From NCBI RefSeq assembly GCF_014083865.1, contig NZ_JACEFA010000009.1:1-64000 (forward strand): a stretch of DNA of 64,000 nucleotides, given 5' to 3'. Shown one piece after another: positions 16,405 through 25,356 of this stretch; within the stretch, counting starts at the first letter, position 1; every line of letters begins with the position of its first letter. Made by a program: the position numbers and the translations under genes. The stretch comes from Paraliobacillus salinarum. GTDB taxonomy: Bacteria; Bacillota; Bacilli; Bacillales; Amphibacillaceae. The notes under the pieces are model-generated. The model had not been told where the DNA came from and did not search any database. It saw nothing but the letters and a program-made list of their open reading frames with translations.

Positions 16405-17217
16405 ATGTACTATGTGCCTTATATCCACCCGTATCAACCCTATTATGCCAACATGCCAATATATAATGACGGAAGACAACTTGTCTATTCAAATTATTCA
16501 GATAGATTAGAGCATCCAAACAGATACGACTTTGTTCGCTCTTCAAACATTAATGGAAAGATTCCTTTAAAAGATTATGGCCCAAATCCATTTGTTGTTA
16601 ATATTAATGAAGCAACGAAGCAAAATAATACGTACCGCACTGCACTATGGACAGGACCTCACTTACAAGTTACTTTAATGAGCATCGATGTTGGTGAAGA
16701 TATCGGATTGGAAATACACCCTGATGTTGATCAATTTTTACGTATTGAACAAGGTCAAGGAATTGTGCAAATGGGGAAAAGTAGAGATAATTTGAATTTT
16801 GAAAGAGATGCATATGATGACTTCGCAATAATGATACCGGCTGGAACATGGCATAATGTTACCAACACAGGTAATACACCAATCAAACTTTATTCGATTT
16901 ACGCTCCTCCTAACCATCCATTTGGTACGGTTCATGTTACCAAAGCAGATGCTGCAGAAGAAGGTCACGCTCATAATGAGAGCACAGTTATTTTTGGTAT
17001 GACTCCGGATGAATGGATCAAGCATACTGAATTCTTAGTAAATGAAGGATTAGAGGATGTTGAGAGAGGGATCAATGCTACGCACATTCTTCAAGAATTT
17101 ATTCTAATGGGCGTTCTTGTAGGAAAAGGCTATTCACCTGAAAGGGCCTATGAAACAGTAGAGGAATGGGAGCGTACAGGGGAATCCAAGCTTCTTCAGC
17201 AAAGTAAGAAAATGTAG
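16405..17217 (+). CDS. Cupin-domain protein with C-terminal helical extension
   Basis: This 270-residue paralogue of the cupin at 313 shares NPFVVNINEATKQNNTYRTA, GEDIGLEIHPDVDQFLRIE and MIPAGTWHNVTNTG-type segments. Both proteins end the cupin core with YSIYAPPxHPFGTVH. A further ~90 residues (from about 185) form an acidic helical region with GMTPDEWIKHTEFLVNEG and GYSPERAYETVEEWERTG, absent from the short paralogue. The extension may mediate partner binding. The ATG start follows GAAGGGATTG. It is monocistronic with a terminator at 17256. Confidence 0.85.
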   Translation: MYYVPYIHPYQPYYANMPIYNDGRQLVYSNYSDRLEHPNRYDFVRSSNINGKIPLKDYGPNPFVVNINEATKQNNTYRTALWTGPHLQVTLMSIDVGEDIGLEIHPDVDQFLRIEQGQGIVQMGKSRDNLNFERDAYDDFAIMIPAGTWHNVTNTGNTPIKLYSIYAPPNHPFGTVHVTKADAAEEGHAHNESTVIFGMTPDEWIKHTEFLVNEGLEDVERGINATHILQEFILMGVLVGKGYSPERAYETVEEWERTGESKLLQQSKKM

Positions 17218-17255
17218 AAATAGAGCGAATGCATATGTATTTATTACAAAGAAAA

Positions 17256-17292
17256 TGAGCACCTTCATCAGCCAAATAGATAAAGGTGCTCA
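17256..17292 (+). terminator. Bidirectional terminator between cupin and ydbT-like genes
   Basis: TGAGCACCTT (17256-17265) and AAGGTGCTCA (17283-17292) form a 10-bp stem between convergent genes, followed by CTTATTATTTTT on the plus strand. Confidence 0.7.
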
Positions 17293-17296
17293 CTTA

Positions 17297-18727
17297 TTAT
17301 TTTTCGTAAGAGTACCAATCAGCGAGTTGTAATGCTGATTCAACATCCACTTCATTTAACATCACATGTCTACCTGCTAATCTACTTAATATTGCCGTAT
17401 CAATGCTTGCTAGATTATGCCGTCGGTGCAGGAAATGTTGCTTGACTGCAAAAGATTGTAATCGATGATGTTTTAATAAGAGAATATCTTTATTTAACAC
17501 CCTGGTTTGAATCATTAACTGATGATTAGATAATTGATAACGAGCAGAACGATATTGAAAATACCCTATAACAGCGGACAATATAAATACAATAAGGGCA
17601 ACAGCAATCCAATCTACAGCAATAAACGCTACTATAATAGATGCGATAAGCGGAATAAATGCTGTTCTAACCAAGTAGTAAGGAAGAGCACGCTTAGGTA
17701 ATTTCATTTGTTTTTCTATTGGTAGATGATACTCTGGCAATATTTCAGCTAAAAAGGAATGTATGTTTTTTCGGTTCATTAACGGAAAAACTAGTGTTTT
17801 CATATCACCACTATTGTTGATATCACCACTAGCAATTTCAACATATACAGTAGAAAAGCCAAAAAGCTGTCTGATGATTGTTTCCTTTATGCCCACTGCT
17901 TGAATTCTTTTTAATGGGATCGTCATCTGCTTTTTCTCTAACAGTCCACGTGTAATAAATAGTTCTTTTTCATAACGCGTAATCGTAAATTTCCAGTATT
18001 GAAATAAGGTGACTAAAATTCCTAGGGCCCATATTATAATAAAGAAAGTTAGCGCCATGACTATCATTGCTTGTATCGTTAAATTCACCACCCAAGCAGA
18101 TGCTTGATTGTAAAACGAATCAGGGATAATGACTTCTAACTCTGAAAATCCCAACGCAAATAAACCAATGATAAAACCAAAGCTAGCTGACGTTGATCCA
18201 GCAATTAATAGTTCCTTTGTGCTTACCTGTTTTGAAGGGTAGCTCACCACTTCGACTTGATCATCGGTACGCTGCATTTCTACTGTCTGTTTATATTTTA
18301 ATTGATCGTGTAATTTCTTTCCCTCTTGTAACGTGACTGCGTGAAGCGCTGCATCTATTTTATGATCGCTTCCTGCTGTTTCTATCTGCACCTTTGTTAA
18401 TCCAAACAATCGATGAATGATATTTTGTGATAGGTCAATCGATTGAATTCTGTGCTTAGATATTGTTCTTTTTTTCCGTATAAAAACACCGTGTTCGATC
18501 CGTAACTGGTCCTCTTCTACTTGATACGTGTATCGCATCCAAGTTAATACACTGAACCCAACTATAAGTAACAACAGCACACCTATACCTAATACTAAGT
18601 AAAAAAACATACCATCACCAATTGCTAAAATAGCTATTGGCAAGAACCCCAATATTAATTGTTTAAATGTTTGAATCGTCGTGAAGATGACAGATACAGG
18701 ATGAAGACGTTTCGGCTCAAACATCAT
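17297..18727 (-). CDS. ydbT: YdbT-like bacterial PH-domain (bPH2/DUF304) membrane protein
   Basis: This 476-residue protein has three repeats of paired membrane helices plus a bPH2 domain, seen as RIEHGVFIRKKRTISKHRIQ, FITRGLLEKKQMTIPLKRIQ and MIQTRVLNKDILLLKHHRLQ. Each repeat has the L-x-x-I-Q-like end typical of YdbT. It overlaps the upstream ydbS-like gene by 11 bases (the ATGATG lies inside the ydbS end), so the two are co-translated. In B. subtilis, ydbST is in the SigW regulon and protects against antimicrobial peptides made by other bacilli. The same role is inferred here. Confidence 0.85.
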   Translation of the reverse strand: MMFEPKRLHPVSVIFTTIQTFKQLILGFLPIAILAIGDGMFFYLVLGIGVLLLLIVGFSVLTWMRYTYQVEEDQLRIEHGVFIRKKRTISKHRIQSIDLSQNIIHRLFGLTKVQIETAGSDHKIDAALHAVTLQEGKKLHDQLKYKQTVEMQRTDDQVEVVSYPSKQVSTKELLIAGSTSASFGFIIGLFALGFSELEVIIPDSFYNQASAWVVNLTIQAMIVMALTFFIIIWALGILVTLFQYWKFTITRYEKELFITRGLLEKKQMTIPLKRIQAVGIKETIIRQLFGFSTVYVEIASGDINNSGDMKTLVFPLMNRKNIHSFLAEILPEYHLPIEKQMKLPKRALPYYLVRTAFIPLIASIIVAFIAVDWIAVALIVFILSAVIGYFQYRSARYQLSNHQLMIQTRVLNKDILLLKHHRLQSFAVKQHFLHRRHNLASIDTAILSRLAGRHVMLNEVDVESALQLADWYSYEK

Positions 18728-19208
18728 CTTGTTCCACCCTTGCTAATTCAGAAATCTGATCACGAAGATTCGATGCTTCTTCTTCTAAAAGTGCTGGTAT
18801 TTCATGCGTAGTCGCTGCTGTTGAAATAGTTAAACTAGCAAGCTTGTAATTTTTTAAAATTGGCCCTTGCTTCGTATCCACATGCTGAATTCTAATCATA
18901 GGGATAATTGTTCTTGTAACTACTAAAATACCATGTTGTACATAGATTTCTTGATCAAAAATTTGATAACGCCAACGATTCCACCTTATTTTCGGGATAA
19001 ACACAATAGTTACAACCGCTTCTATTATAGTAAATACAGTTAGACCAATAGCAAACCAATAACTGAATTCGAAATAATAAGCAAGAACAAATAAAGCGAT
19101 CGTTATTAATAATGGAATAATAGATAACATAATGGCTGATACTTTCCATGCTTTTATCGCATCTGTTGCAATTCTTTCAGTCGGTGCGTTTCTCATAGTA
19201 ACCCTCAT
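18717..19208 (-). CDS. ydbS: YdbS-like bacterial PH-domain membrane protein
   Basis: This 163-residue protein has two central membrane helices followed by one bPH2 (DUF304) domain with EIYVQHGILVVTRTIIPMIR then IQHVDTKQGPILKNYKL. The length and single-repeat layout match YdbS. The gene is first in the ydbST-like operon. A SigW-type promoter lies 24-50 bases upstream (19232-19258). The start is ATG 19206-19208 behind GAAATGAGGG. Confidence 0.85.
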   Translation of the reverse strand: MRVTMRNAPTERIATDAIKAWKVSAIMLSIIPLLITIALFVLAYYFEFSYWFAIGLTVFTIIEAVVTIVFIPKIRWNRWRYQIFDQEIYVQHGILVVTRTIIPMIRIQHVDTKQGPILKNYKLASLTISTAATTHEIPALLEEEASNLRDQISELARVEQDDV

Positions 19209-19231
19209 TTCTTATTTGTTCTTCTATGGTT

Positions 19232-19258
19232 TACGACAAGACTAATGAATAAGTTTCA
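19232..19258 (-). promoter_or_regulatory. SigW-type ECF promoter of ydbST
   Basis: On the minus strand TGAAAC (19253-19258) is followed after 17 bases by CGTA (19232-19235). This matches the SigW consensus TGAAAC-N16/17-CGTA. It lies directly upstream of the ydbS-like gene, whose B. subtilis orthologue is a known SigW target. Confidence 0.7.
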
Positions 19259-19290
19259 TACTCTTTGCTTAATTTCATAGCTGTATAAAT

Positions 19291-19746
19291 CTATTCTATT
19301 GATTTCTTCATTAGATAATTTGTTAACAGAACGCCTCGTCTAATAACTTCTTGTTCCTTGATTATTTTAAAGCCTCTCCTAATAAAGAACTGCTTCGCGG
19401 TAATAGATGCACAAGTTGTGATGGCATCTGCATCAACCGATTTTTCTAGGCCGTTACATAGTATAGTCGCTATGCCTTGGTTCTGGTAGTCTTTATGTAC
19501 ATACAATCTATTTAAATACCCTGTTTTCTCTATATCTCCAAAACCCACTATTCTGTCATCTTCCACAGCAACAAGTGTTACATGTTCCATAAAAGAATTG
19601 TTCCATTCGTTTAAATCAACTGATCCTGTCGCCCAAACATTTAACTGCTCCTGGTCATAGTCCTTTGCATTTACTGTGTGTACCGTATCGTAAAATAACT
19701 CAGCTATGTATTTACAATCTTCGGGTTTGTATTTTCTAATAATCAT
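19291..19746 (-). CDS. GNAT-family N-acetyltransferase
   Basis: This 151-residue GNAT protein has the N-terminal IIRKYKPEDCKYIAELFYDT, the CoA-binding motif LYVHKDYQNQGIATILCNGL and the C-terminal ASITAKQFFIRRGFKIIKEQ. The layout matches YhhY/ElaA-like acetyltransferases of unknown acceptor. The start is ATG 19744-19746 with only a weak TTTGAG upstream. No partner gene is evident. Confidence 0.85.
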   Translation of the reverse strand: MIIRKYKPEDCKYIAELFYDTVHTVNAKDYDQEQLNVWATGSVDLNEWNNSFMEHVTLVAVEDDRIVGFGDIEKTGYLNRLYVHKDYQNQGIATILCNGLEKSVDADAITTCASITAKQFFIRRGFKIIKEQEVIRRGVLLTNYLMKKSIE

Positions 19747-19982
19747 CTCAAAGTACCCCTATAAAAACATAATAGTATACTACGTAAGAAATTCCCTAGA
19801 ATATGCTCCCTTACTCCAACTTCATTCAGCTTAATCTATATATATTAGAATAACATGTACTGCGCATTTATTCGATGCGTGCTTTTTGAATAAGTTAATT
19901 AAAAATATAATCATTTTGTAATTTTCTTACCTAAAAAATATACCTCTCTAATATTTTCACCAATAAAATTGAACATCTTCCC

Positions 19983-20030
19983 TTGACAGTTAACGGTATT
20001 ATGTAATACTATATACCGGTAGTAAGTAAT
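19983..20030 (+). promoter_or_regulatory. Promoter and candidate operator of the PadR-DUF1048 operon
   Basis: TTGACA at 19983-19988 and TACTAT at 20007-20012 (18-base spacer) form a likely promoter. The -10 box lies in TACTATATACCGGTAGTA, centred on the palindrome ACCGGT at 20015-20020 with partial outer symmetry. PadR regulators of this branch commonly repress their own operon from such sites. The 344-base gap 19747-20090 shows nothing else recognisable. Confidence 0.55.
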
Positions 20031-20090
20031 ACTCATTACCAATACTACACTGAGATTTAAAAAATAAAGACATAAAAAAAGGTGATAAAT

Positions 20091-20429
20091 TTGGAAAATA
20101 TCACAGGAATGCTGAAAGGTGTGCTCGAAGGCTGTGTGATAGAAATTATTAGTCGTGGTGAAACTTACGGCTATGAAATTACGCAACAACTACGAGAGCT
20201 TGGCTTTACTGATGTGGTTGAAGGAACAGTTTACACTATTACCATGCGACTTGAGAAAAACAAGTTAGTAAATATCGAAAAAAAAAGATCCAATGTGGGG
20301 CCTCCAAGAAAATTTTATACACTCAATGCAGCAGGTCGTGAGCAACTTGAACTTTTCTGGCTGAAGTGGGGTTTCATCTCAACGAAAATGAACGAACTCA
20401 AGACTAAAGAAATTAAAAGGAGAAGGTAA
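20091..20429 (+). CDS. PadR-family transcriptional regulator
   Basis: This 112-residue winged-helix regulator shows [20 protein letters not shown] then [13 protein letters not shown] and [18 protein letters not shown], diagnostic of PadR proteins. The start is TTG 20091, set by AAAAGGTGAT and giving the usual [12 protein letters not shown]-terminus. The GTG nine bases upstream lies over the RBS. One base separates it from the DUF1048 gene, with which it forms an operon. It likely autoregulates through the ACCGGT palindrome. Confidence 0.9.
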   Translation: MENITGMLKGVLEGCVIEIISRGETYGYEITQQLRELGFTDVVEGTVYTITMRLEKNKLVNIEKKRSNVGPPRKFYTLNAAGREQLELFWLKWGFISTKMNELKTKEIKRRR

Positions 20430-20430
20430 A

Positions 20431-20769
20431 ATGAGTTTTATTGAGAAAATCATTGGAAGTCTAGATGATAAGCGAGAATGGAAAGCAATTCAGGAGCGTG
20501 CGAAAACACTTCCAAGTGAGTACTATAACGCCTATAAAGCTATTCAAAAATATATGTCAATAGCTGGTGGTCCCACCGACTGGAAGGATACTAGTCGTAT
20601 CTTCAACGGTATTATTGACTTGTTTGAGGAAGGTGCAGCAGAAGGAAAGAAAGTCATTGAACTCACTGGTGAAGACGTTGCCACTTTCTGTGATGAACTA
20701 ATGAAGGACGTAAAAACTTGGAATGACAAATATCGCGCAAAGTTGAACGATACAATTGGTCGTGACTAA
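20431..20769 (+). CDS. DUF1048 protein
   Basis: This 112-residue soluble helical protein has the family landmarks [35 protein letters not shown] and [17 protein letters not shown]1048 genes almost always follow a PadR regulator, as here. The function is not known; it may sense or bind a small molecule with the regulator. RBS GGAGAAGG precedes ATG 20431. Confidence 0.88.
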   Translation: MSFIEKIIGSLDDKREWKAIQERAKTLPSEYYNAYKAIQKYMSIAGGPTDWKDTSRIFNGIIDLFEEGAAEGKKVIELTGEDVATFCDELMKDVKTWNDKYRAKLNDTIGRD

Positions 20770-20838
20770 AGCCGAAGATAAATTGTTTTTTCAAGTATGG
20801 AAATAGAGAAACTTACTTAATACTTCTATAAAACAAAC

Positions 20839-20877
20839 AGAACCGAAATAGCGTACTTTTAGCACGTATTCGGTTCT
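20839..20877 (+). terminator. Bidirectional terminator between DUF1048 and anti-sigma genes
   Basis: AGAACCGAA (20839-20847) and TTCGGTTCT (20869-20877) pair, with further partial pairing inside (GCGTAC / GCACGT). The stem is followed by ATTTAA on the plus strand and TTTGTTTT on the minus strand. Confidence 0.6.
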
Positions 20878-20968
20878 ATTTAACTATACATAAACACGTC
20901 ACATTACAAGAACGCTTGTATTTATTGATAAACTAAAACTTAATGTTTATCTATTATTCATGTCTTGA

Positions 20969-21910
20969 TTAGTAATTATCAACTATCCCACCTAAAGAAG
21001 CTGCTTTCACAGCAGGATTTTTCATAATTTCTAAAACCTCATCTTTCGTTCCATACACAACTACACCTAATACTTCTACTTCTTTAATATCTTTATCCTT
21101 GATTGCTTCATATGCTTTATGATGTTGGATTGAAATACTCGTTTGAAGTAAATCAAGAAAATTTTCATATTCATAACTCAAATAATTAGATGAATAATGA
21201 CTCGTTTGAGTTGAAAAACCTAAAGCTTCATTTTCATTAATAAATGTTGCAGACCAATCATATTCTGCTGCTTCTTTTTGAAATGTTTCTATTTGGCTAT
21301 CCGTATAGGTATTAATCCAAAACCAAGTCAACGGAGGCAGTCCAAAAAAAGGTAACTCATTTTGTTTGTATGGCTTATCAAAGGAGAGTGCAACCTCATA
21401 TATTTTGTCTCCTTTCATATCATTAATAAGTTCTTTGTCATTATTATATCTTTTATAAGTGACGCTTGGATGGAAAAACATCATTTCTCTCCAGCCATTA
21501 TCTTTATATGAAAATTGCCATTCCTCACCTGTGGTCCCAACACCTCCACCTGAACCCCTTGAAACCAAAATAGACGGGACAAGGCCAAATGAATATTGAC
21601 TTTGGTCAATTACAACTGATTTTCTTTTCATGTCTTTTGAAACTTTATAACTACTAGTTCCGCCAAGAAAACCTTTTGAATCTATTGTTTCACTTATATA
21701 ACCATTAGGAGTAGTAAGTCTGACATAAGCATCCCATTGTTTAAATGCCTTCTGACTATAATGAGTTGAAATTGCAAAATTAGCGATGTTTAATATAACA
21801 AAAACCAATAAAGAAACAATAACAATCGTTATTATTGTTTTTATTTTACCTTTTTTAATTGCCTTTTTTATCTTCTTTTCATCAAAAACATCATCTTTAT
21901 AATCACTCAT
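20969..21910 (-). CDS. Membrane anti-sigma factor (Sigma_reg_N/Sigma_reg_C type)
   Basis: This 313-residue protein has a short Lys-rich cytoplasmic N-terminus, one membrane helix (about 24-46, TIITIVIVSLLVFVILNIAN) and a large extracytoplasmic domain. The latter contains LPPLTWFWINTYT and a C-terminal VLGVVVYGTKDEVLEIMKNP, typical of the anti-sigma family paired with ECF factors in bacilli. It overlaps the sigma gene by 8 bases (ATGAGTGA), so the two are co-translated. It probably holds the sigma factor at the membrane until an envelope signal arrives. Confidence 0.82.
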   Translation of the reverse strand: MSDYKDDVFDEKKIKKAIKKGKIKTIITIVIVSLLVFVILNIANFAISTHYSQKAFKQWDAYVRLTTPNGYISETIDSKGFLGGTSSYKVSKDMKRKSVVIDQSQYSFGLVPSILVSRGSGGGVGTTGEEWQFSYKDNGWREMMFFHPSVTYKRYNNDKELINDMKGDKIYEVALSFDKPYKQNELPFFGLPPLTWFWINTYTDSQIETFQKEAAEYDWSATFINENEALGFSTQTSHYSSNYLSYEYENFLDLLQTSISIQHHKAYEAIKDKDIKEVEVLGVVVYGTKDEVLEIMKNPAVKAASLGGIVDNY

Positions 21911-22409
21911 GAAGATCCCTCCACTTCTTTTGAAATTCTCGCTTTGCTCGAAATAAATAAGTCCTAATCGTCTCTTCCTTCATTCCTAGTAACAAACCGA
22001 TCTCTTTATAGCTTAGCTCCAGTTCATACTTCAATAATAAAAGCTGCTTGTATACTTCTTGTATCTGATTTAAGATTAATAATATTTCATTATTCATTTC
22101 TAGATTTAGTACGCTAGATTCAGTATCATCGTCATTAGCAAAGTTATTCCAAAATCGATTATTATCAATTGAAATGACTTGTTCTTTTCCTTTTTTCTTT
22201 AGTAATCTCTTGAATTCATTCATAGCAATGGAAAAAATATAAGCAAGTGCCTTATCAGAGGAGACACCACTACTATAAGCTATATATTTCGTATAGCTTT
22301 CTTGAACAATATCTTCTGCGTCTTCATGTCTACAGCCATTCTTTCGTAAATAGTAATAGATCATTTTTGCTTGTTTATTATATAATTGCAACAAAAGCTG
22401 AGAATTCAT
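21903..22409 (-). CDS. ECF RNA polymerase sigma factor
   Basis: This 168-residue protein has a region 2 of GCRHEDAEDIVQESYTKY and a region 4 of YELELSYKEIGLLLGMKEET with TIRTYLFRAKREF. No region 3 is present, as expected for ECF factors. The start is ATG 22407-22409 behind AAAGGAGG; the track frame's upstream TTG lies in the RBS. It is upstream of and overlaps its anti-sigma gene. The closest B. subtilis relative cannot be assigned. Confidence 0.9.
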   Translation of the reverse strand: MNSQLLLQLYNKQAKMIYYYLRKNGCRHEDAEDIVQESYTKYIAYSSGVSSDKALAYIFSIAMNEFKRLLKKKGKEQVISIDNNRFWNNFANDDDTESSVLNLEMNNEILLILNQIQEVYKQLLLLKYELELSYKEIGLLLGMKEETIRTYLFRAKREFQKKWRDLHE

Positions 22410-22430
22410 AGTGCCTCCTTTCAAATAACC

Positions 22431-22445
22431 CTCTATAATATAGAG
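22431..22445. promoter_or_regulatory. Palindrome in the ECF sigma gene promoter region
   Basis: CTCTATA-A-TATAGAG is a perfect 15-bp inverted repeat 22-36 bases upstream of the sigma start. On the minus strand TGTAAAC (22463-22469) lies about 17 bases further upstream and could be an ECF -35 element. Whether the palindrome is an operator or part of the -10 region cannot be decided. Confidence 0.4.
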
Positions 22446-22503
22446 TTCTATCCCCTTAATAAGTTTACAGGAAAATGCAAATTAAATGTAAAACAATATA
22501 AAA

Positions 22504-22529
22504 AAGCCATTCTGCATGGAGAATAGCCT
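22504..22529 (-). terminator. Terminator downstream of the MFS gene
   Basis: On the minus strand GGCTATTCT-ccatgc-AGAATGGCT (nine pairs, two of them G-U) is followed by TTTTTATA. It lies about 115 bases past the MFS stop. Confidence 0.55.
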
Positions 22530-22644
22530 TATCACATATATGCTGAAATAATATTTTAAAAAAATACAGAATATGTTGAGTGCAATATTACTGTTCTGCC
22601 GTTATATTTAAGCCTTTCACTAATCTCACAATAATCTTCTTTAT

Positions 22645-23946
22645 TTAAAGAAAATCTGAACTGATTTTTTCAGAGTCAATACTCTTTGAAATCTTCAATC
22701 CCATGTATGAAGCATCAATAGTTTTTATTACTGGCAAGTCTCGCAGATCTTTGTTAAAGAACAACCAATAAATAGGTACCACTGCAATTCCAAGTGCGAT
22801 AAAACCAAACACAATTTGACTGCCAATCCATTCGGTTAGCGTACCACCAATTAAAGATCCAATTGGCATAGCGATTGTATTGATGCTCATTAATACAGAA
22901 AACACTCGTCCAAATAAATTTTCTGGAATAGTTGTTTGAAGTAAAGCTGCGAAAAGTACATTCGTCATCCCAATTGGAATCCAAGCCATACCGAATAAAG
23001 CAATGCTCACAGCAGTCCACGGGGCAATCGACGAAAGAACCCACAAGACTGAACCAATTAAAAAAGAAATAACAGAAAATATACCTAGGGGATATTTTTC
23101 AGCCCATGAAGCAAATAGTGCACCTATTAAACTTCCAGCGGATAATGCCGCTAAGTAATAGCCGTAAATATCAGAACCACCCAACGTATCTGCTAGAACG
23201 GGTAAGACTGCAATCGTCATACCAACTGCAAAATTCGCAACCACGCTTCCGAGAATGATTTTCACAAGTAAACTACCACGTATGACAGATACTCCCTCTT
23301 TTATCTCATCTATATAAGTACGCATTACAGCTTTAAATGATTGCTTTGATTTTTTGCTTCGATTTTTCTCTTTTTGCGGAACGTTCAACGATAAAAATAG
23401 TAATGCTGCAATAAGAAACGTAATGGAATCAATAATGTATAAAGATACAGCACCTACTGCTGCAACAAGAAGTCCAGCAACAGCATTAAAAGTTAAATCG
23501 ACAGCTTGGTAAGCAAAAGAAAAAGCAGCATTTCCTTTAACCAGCTCTTCTTTTGACAAAATTTTCGGTAGGCTTGCGGATTGTGCAGGATAAGCAATCT
23601 GATTAACAAGTGTTGCGAGTGGCATAACAGTGAGGACCACAGATACATTTAGCAAACCAAAATAATAAAAAATAGGAATAATAATAATAAGACAAAATTC
23701 TATAAGTTGAGAAATTACTAATGTCCATTTTAATTGCCAGCGGTCAACAAGCGGACCTGCTAGAAATTGGAGTGATTGAGGTAATAGTGTTAAGAAACCA
23801 GCTAATCCTGTATAAAAAGCCGATCCTCCTAAATCATAGACAAGCCACATAGCCGCTACAGCATAAAGGCTATCTCCAGCATTGGAAACTAATCTCCCTA
23901 AGAACAAAACTAAGAAATTTCTATTTTTAAATACACTTATCATCAT
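22645..23946 (-). CDS. MFS transporter (macrolide-efflux-like)
   Basis: This protein of about 433 residues has roughly 12 hydrophobic helices. The N-terminal FKNRNFLVLFLGRLVSNAGD, then GLAGFLTLLPQSLQFLAGPL with VDRWQLKW, and IPENLFGRVFSVLMSINTIA are typical of MefA/YfiS-type drug exporters. The substrate is not predictable. Start ATG 23944-23946 has GAGGAG five bases upstream; the next ATG is equally possible. Confidence 0.85.
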   Translation of the reverse strand: MMISVFKNRNFLVLFLGRLVSNAGDSLYAVAAMWLVYDLGGSAFYTGLAGFLTLLPQSLQFLAGPLVDRWQLKWTLVISQLIEFCLIIIIPIFYYFGLLNVSVVLTVMPLATLVNQIAYPAQSASLPKILSKEELVKGNAAFSFAYQAVDLTFNAVAGLLVAAVGAVSLYIIDSITFLIAALLFLSLNVPQKEKNRSKKSKQSFKAVMRTYIDEIKEGVSVIRGSLLVKIILGSVVANFAVGMTIAVLPVLADTLGGSDIYGYYLAALSAGSLIGALFASWAEKYPLGIFSVISFLIGSVLWVLSSIAPWTAVSIALFGMAWIPIGMTNVLFAALLQTTIPENLFGRVFSVLMSINTIAMPIGSLIGGTLTEWIGSQIVFGFIALGIAVVPIYWLFFNKDLRDLPVIKTIDASYMGLKISKSIDSEKISSDFL

Positions 23947-24361
23947 TTGCACTCCTCATTGTTTACTACGGTAACTAAAGTATAAATTTGATTAAACGCT
24001 TATTAAACCATCCAAAACAGTAAATCAATTCAGCCTTCAGGCGTAATTAAATAAGAATTTTCGCTAAGAATAAGACTCCTTTTAATAGTTTTAGGTCTAT
24101 TTAACTATATAAAACCACATTGTCTACCGCACGGTTTATTGCAAATTTTTTAAAATAAAATTTACTTTATTGGAAATCTTTGTGACTTTATATCTAGTTT
24201 CCACTTTTAAACAATGATTAATTATACCCTTTATTTTTAAAAGTATCTAAACTAGAATAGCAGTAAATAACATTATAATGTTATAATAAAATAGGATGGG
24301 AGGGAAATATTCAACTAGACTCACAAACTATGTATAGTAAAACAAAAATGAAAGGATGATT
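23947..24361. other. Divergent intergenic region (415 bases)
   Basis: It separates the leftward MFS gene from the rightward AA10 gene. Near the MFS start, TTTACTACGGTAACTAAA (23962-23979) is a weak inverted repeat (TTAC/GTAA, TTTA/TAAA) that could be a regulator site. Nothing else recognisable was found. Confidence 0.4.
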
Positions 24362-25303
24362 ATGTTGGAACTACAGGCAATGAAGTTTAGACCTATTTAT
24401 CTATTCGTTGGTTTTTTGTTATTTATGATAGCGTTTTCCTTGGGTTTTAGTAATACAGCTTCTGCACATGGCTATGTAAATAGTCCAGAAAGTAGAGCTG
24501 TTTTATGTGAACAAGGAATTAACATTGATTGTGGGGCTGTTGTTTATGAACCTCAAAGTATTGAAGGCCCCGGGAATTTCCCAGAAGCTGGTGTTCCAGA
24601 TGGGCAAATTGCTAGTGGTGGAGGAGTTTTCCCTAAACTAGATGAACAAAGTGAAAATCGATGGGCACAAGTTCCAATGTCTAGTGGTGCTAACACATTT
24701 AGTTGGTCATTAACAGCGGCACATGCTACTCAGAATTGGGATTATTATATTACAAAAGAAAATTGGAATCCGAATGAACCATTAAAAAGATCGGACCTTG
24801 AACTATTTTGCTCTATTGATGATGGCGGCAAACGACCAGATTTTAACGTATCACACGATTGTGTTGTCCCTCAACGTACTGGCTATCATGTGATCCTTGC
24901 TTATTGGGAAGTTGCTGATACGGATAATGCTTTCTACCAAGTGATCGATGCAAATTTTGATGGTGAATTTGTCGAGCCAGGAGATCCAGTAGATCCAGGA
25001 AACCCAGGTGAAACAGCACCAGAATGGGATGCAACAAAAGCTTATTTAGGTGGAGATGAAGTAACATATAACGGTAACACTTATCGAGCAAAGTGGTGGA
25101 CACAAGGAGAAGTTCCAGGAGAATCTAATGTATGGGCACTCGTTTCATCAGGAGGAGATGTTACAAATCCTGAAGTATTAGAATGGAGTGCTGATTCTAC
25201 CTACACAAATGGAGATTTGGTTTTATATGACGGTCAAACATATAGGGCACAATGGTGGACACAGGGAGAAACACCAGGGGTTTCTAATGTGTGGCAACTT
25301 TAA
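24362..25303 (+). CDS. Chitin-active AA10 lytic polysaccharide monooxygenase with two CBM5/12 domains
   Basis: This 313-residue secreted enzyme cleaves crystalline chitin oxidatively. The signal peptide ends ...TASA, so the mature N-terminus is His36 (HGYVNSPESRAVLC), the first copper ligand of the histidine brace. The second is the His in SLTAAHATQNWDYY. The AA10 domain spans about 36-205. A Pro/Gly linker and two CBM5/12 modules follow (WDATKAYLGGDEVTYNG...AKWWTQGE and WSADSTYTNGDLVLYDG...AQWWTQGE). ATG 24362 has AAAGG at six bases, while ATG 24356 touches the RBS. It precedes the chitinase gene by 337 bases, with a terminator between. Confidence 0.93.
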   Translation: MLELQAMKFRPIYLFVGFLLFMIAFSLGFSNTASAHGYVNSPESRAVLCEQGINIDCGAVVYEPQSIEGPGNFPEAGVPDGQIASGGGVFPKLDEQSENRWAQVPMSSGANTFSWSLTAAHATQNWDYYITKENWNPNEPLKRSDLELFCSIDDGGKRPDFNVSHDCVVPQRTGYHVILAYWEVADTDNAFYQVIDANFDGEFVEPGDPVDPGNPGETAPEWDATKAYLGGDEVTYNGNTYRAKWWTQGEVPGESNVWALVSSGGDVTNPEVLEWSADSTYTNGDLVLYDGQTYRAQWWTQGETPGVSNVWQL

Positions 25304-25356
25304 TGAATAACAAGCTTCTTTGACAGGTCATAAATATTTCATACAAGTTGTTACCC

